A stretch of 64,000 nucleotides of DNA from VAXT01 sp035318925. Lineage in GTDB: Bacteria > Actinomycetota > Thermoleophilia > Gaiellales > Gaiellaceae. Made by a program: the position numbers and the translations under genes. Numbering within the stretch: position 1 is the stretch's first letter; the number at the start of each line of letters is the position of its first letter. The DNA is taken from the NCBI GenBank assembly GCA_035318925.1, contig DATHDS010000032.1:12449-76448 (forward strand), read 5' to 3'. This document shows, piece after piece, positions 62,987 to 64,000 of the stretch. Under the pieces are notes generated by a model. It did not search any database and was not told the DNA's origin. It saw only the letters and a program-made list of their open reading frames with translations.

Positions 62987-63014
62987 GAGGGGCGGCACCG
63001 ATGTGCCGCCCCTC
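62987..63014 (+). terminator. Hairpin after the RTX-type gene pair
   Basis: GAGGGGCGGCAC-CGAT-GTGCCGCCCCTC is a perfect 12-bp stem in the gap before sdhA. No clear T-run follows. Confidence 0.65.
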
Positions 63015-63127
63015 AGCGGTTTCACCTCGCGGCTTCTGTCACAAAAAAGGATCCCGACTCCGATTGATAGCGTCGGTGTCACGCGAGATGGTGCCGAGAC
63101 TTCGCATGCGTAAATTGGACACGTAGC

Positions 63128-64000
63128 GTGGACGCCACGCACGACGTGCTCGTCGTCGGGGCCGGCCTGGCGGGCATGCGGGCTGCTATCGAGGCGCACG
63201 ATCTCGGCGCCGACGTCGCGCTCATCTCGAAGATCCACCCGGTGCGCAGCCATTCCGGCGCCGCCGAGGGCGGGATCAACGCCGCGCTCGGGAACGCGTC
63301 CGACGACGACCCCGAAAAGCACGCCTACGACACGGTCAAAGGCTCCGACTACCTCGGCGACCAGGACGCGATCGAGATCCTCTGCAACGAGGCGCCCGGC
63401 GACGTCTACCAGCTCGAGCACTGGGGCGCCGTCTTCTCGCGCACCGAGGACGGCCGCATCGCGCAGCGCCCGTTCGGAGCGGCCGGCGAGCCGCGAACCG
63501 CCTACGCGGCCGACATCACCGGCCACGTGCTGATCCAGGTGCTCTACGAGCAGATGATGAAGCGCGACGTCCTCGTCTACGAGGAGTACTTCGCCTGGAA
63601 GCTCGTCGTCGAAGAAGGTCGCTGCCAGGGCGTGATCTGCTGGGATCTGCTGAACGGCGGGATCAAGGTCGTCGGCGGGAAGACGACGATCCTCGCAACG
63701 GGCGGCCAGGGTCGCATCTATCGCACGACGACGAACGCGTACGCGTGCACGGGCGACGGGATGGCCCAGGCTCTCCGGGTCGGTGTCGACCTCGAGGACA
63801 TGGAGATGATGCAGTTCCACCCGACGACGCTCGCGCCGACCGGGGTGCTGATCACCGAAGGCGCGCGCGGCGAGGGCGCCTTCCTGCTCAACTCCGAGAA
63901 CGAGCGCTTCCTGACGCGGTACGCGCCAAACGCGATGGAGCTCGCGAGCCGCGACGTGATCTCGCGTGCCGAGCAGACGGAGATCGACGAGGGCCGCGGC
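63128..64000 (+). CDS. sdhA: Succinate dehydrogenase/fumarate reductase flavoprotein subunit, 3'-truncated
   Basis: The frame runs from GTG at 63128 to the window edge (291 codons) without a stop, so the 3' half is missing. HDVLVVGAGLAGMRAAIEA is the FAD dinucleotide-binding motif, and HPVRSHSGAAEGGINAALGN carries the His to which FAD is covalently bound in SdhA/FrdA. Downstream GVIC and ATGGQGRIYRTTTNAYACTG are further family blocks. It should couple succinate oxidation to the quinone pool as part of complex II; the iron-sulphur and membrane subunits would be outside the window. Fits with the other TCA genes here. Confidence 0.92.
   Translation, partial: MDATHDVLVVGAGLAGMRAAIEAHDLGADVALISKIHPVRSHSGAAEGGINAALGNASDDDPEKHAYDTVKGSDYLGDQDAIEILCNEAPGDVYQLEHWGAVFSRTEDGRIAQRPFGAAGEPRTAYAADITGHVLIQVLYEQMMKRDVLVYEEYFAWKLVVEEGRCQGVICWDLLNGGIKVVGGKTTILATGGQGRIYRTTTNAYACTGDGMAQALRVGVDLEDMEMMQFHPTTLAPTGVLITEGARGEGAFLLNSENERFLTRYAPNAMELASRDVISRAEQTEIDEGRG

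Overview
This is a gene-dense, high-GC chromosomal segment of an actinobacterium. The carD-ispD-ispF and gltX-cysS-rlmB-yacP-sigH orders, a ClpC, two very large SARP/LAL-type regulators, an F420-NADP reductase homologue and many start codons preceded by TANNNT with no ribosome binding site fit a deep-branching lineage such as Thermoleophilia (Gaiellales/Solirubrobacterales-like). That placement is inference; no rRNA is present. No phage structural genes, transposase or CRISPR array were seen.

Layout. 1-9153: exopolysaccharide locus (Wzy-type polymerase, secreted glycoside hydrolase, Wzz/BY-kinase, GT4 glycosyltransferase, PHP tyrosine phosphatase, NAD epimerase, secreted small protein, polyprenyl glycosylphosphotransferase). 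9206-16896: proteostasis and genome maintenance (clpC, NfeD/slipin pair, GFA protein, EamA transporter, radA, carD). 16912-24498: MEP isoprenoid genes ispD and ispF with a HAD gene between them, a MutY-type glycosylase, a lipoprotein, an F420 reductase, then the overlapping run gltX-cysS-rlmB-yacP and a SigH-like sigma factor. 24449-25465: small accessory patch around tRNA-Thr with a PD-(D/E)XK nuclease and a frameshifted Imm1-like gene. 25585-37807: ABC-F protein, a PLP lyase, the acyl-CoA carboxylase parts (beta, epsilon-like, biotin carboxylase/BCCP), a c-di-GMP GGDEF/HD-GYP protein, NlpC/P60, pgsA, a Suc_Fer-like protein, a JmjC-type cupin. 37860-52648: central carbon metabolism (sucC, sucD, mdh, icd, citrate synthase, pckA), mixed with an aminotransferase, a Lon-like PDZ protease, an SDR and two tandem tyrosine recombinases. 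52954-62954: two giant signal-integrating regulators flanking secreted repeat proteins (delta-60/PASTA and RTX-type). 63128-end: 5' part of sdhA.

Genes acting together: BY-kinase and PHP phosphatase regulating polysaccharide assembly; sucC, sucD, mdh, icd, citrate synthase and sdhA making up much of the TCA cycle with pckA for gluconeogenesis; icd-mdh and xerC-xerD translationally overlapped; NfeD-slipin as a membrane microdomain pair.

The most unusual content is repeat and hairpin biology rather than one operon: (i) a 27-bp palindrome lying in frame inside both ispD and gltX and encoding the same nonapeptide; (ii) back-to-back hairpins inside the rlmB reading frame; (iii) a 168-bp near-perfect palindrome between two convergent genes whose ends carry a motif beginning at TAG stop codons, seen again at two other gene ends; (iv) a 91-bp double-hairpin repeat directly after two stop codons and bracketing the tandem recombinases; (v) divergent gene pairs sharing adjacent or overlapping leaderless -10 elements. 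Several very short genes (9206, 31768, 41031, 42992, 49041) are also annotated.
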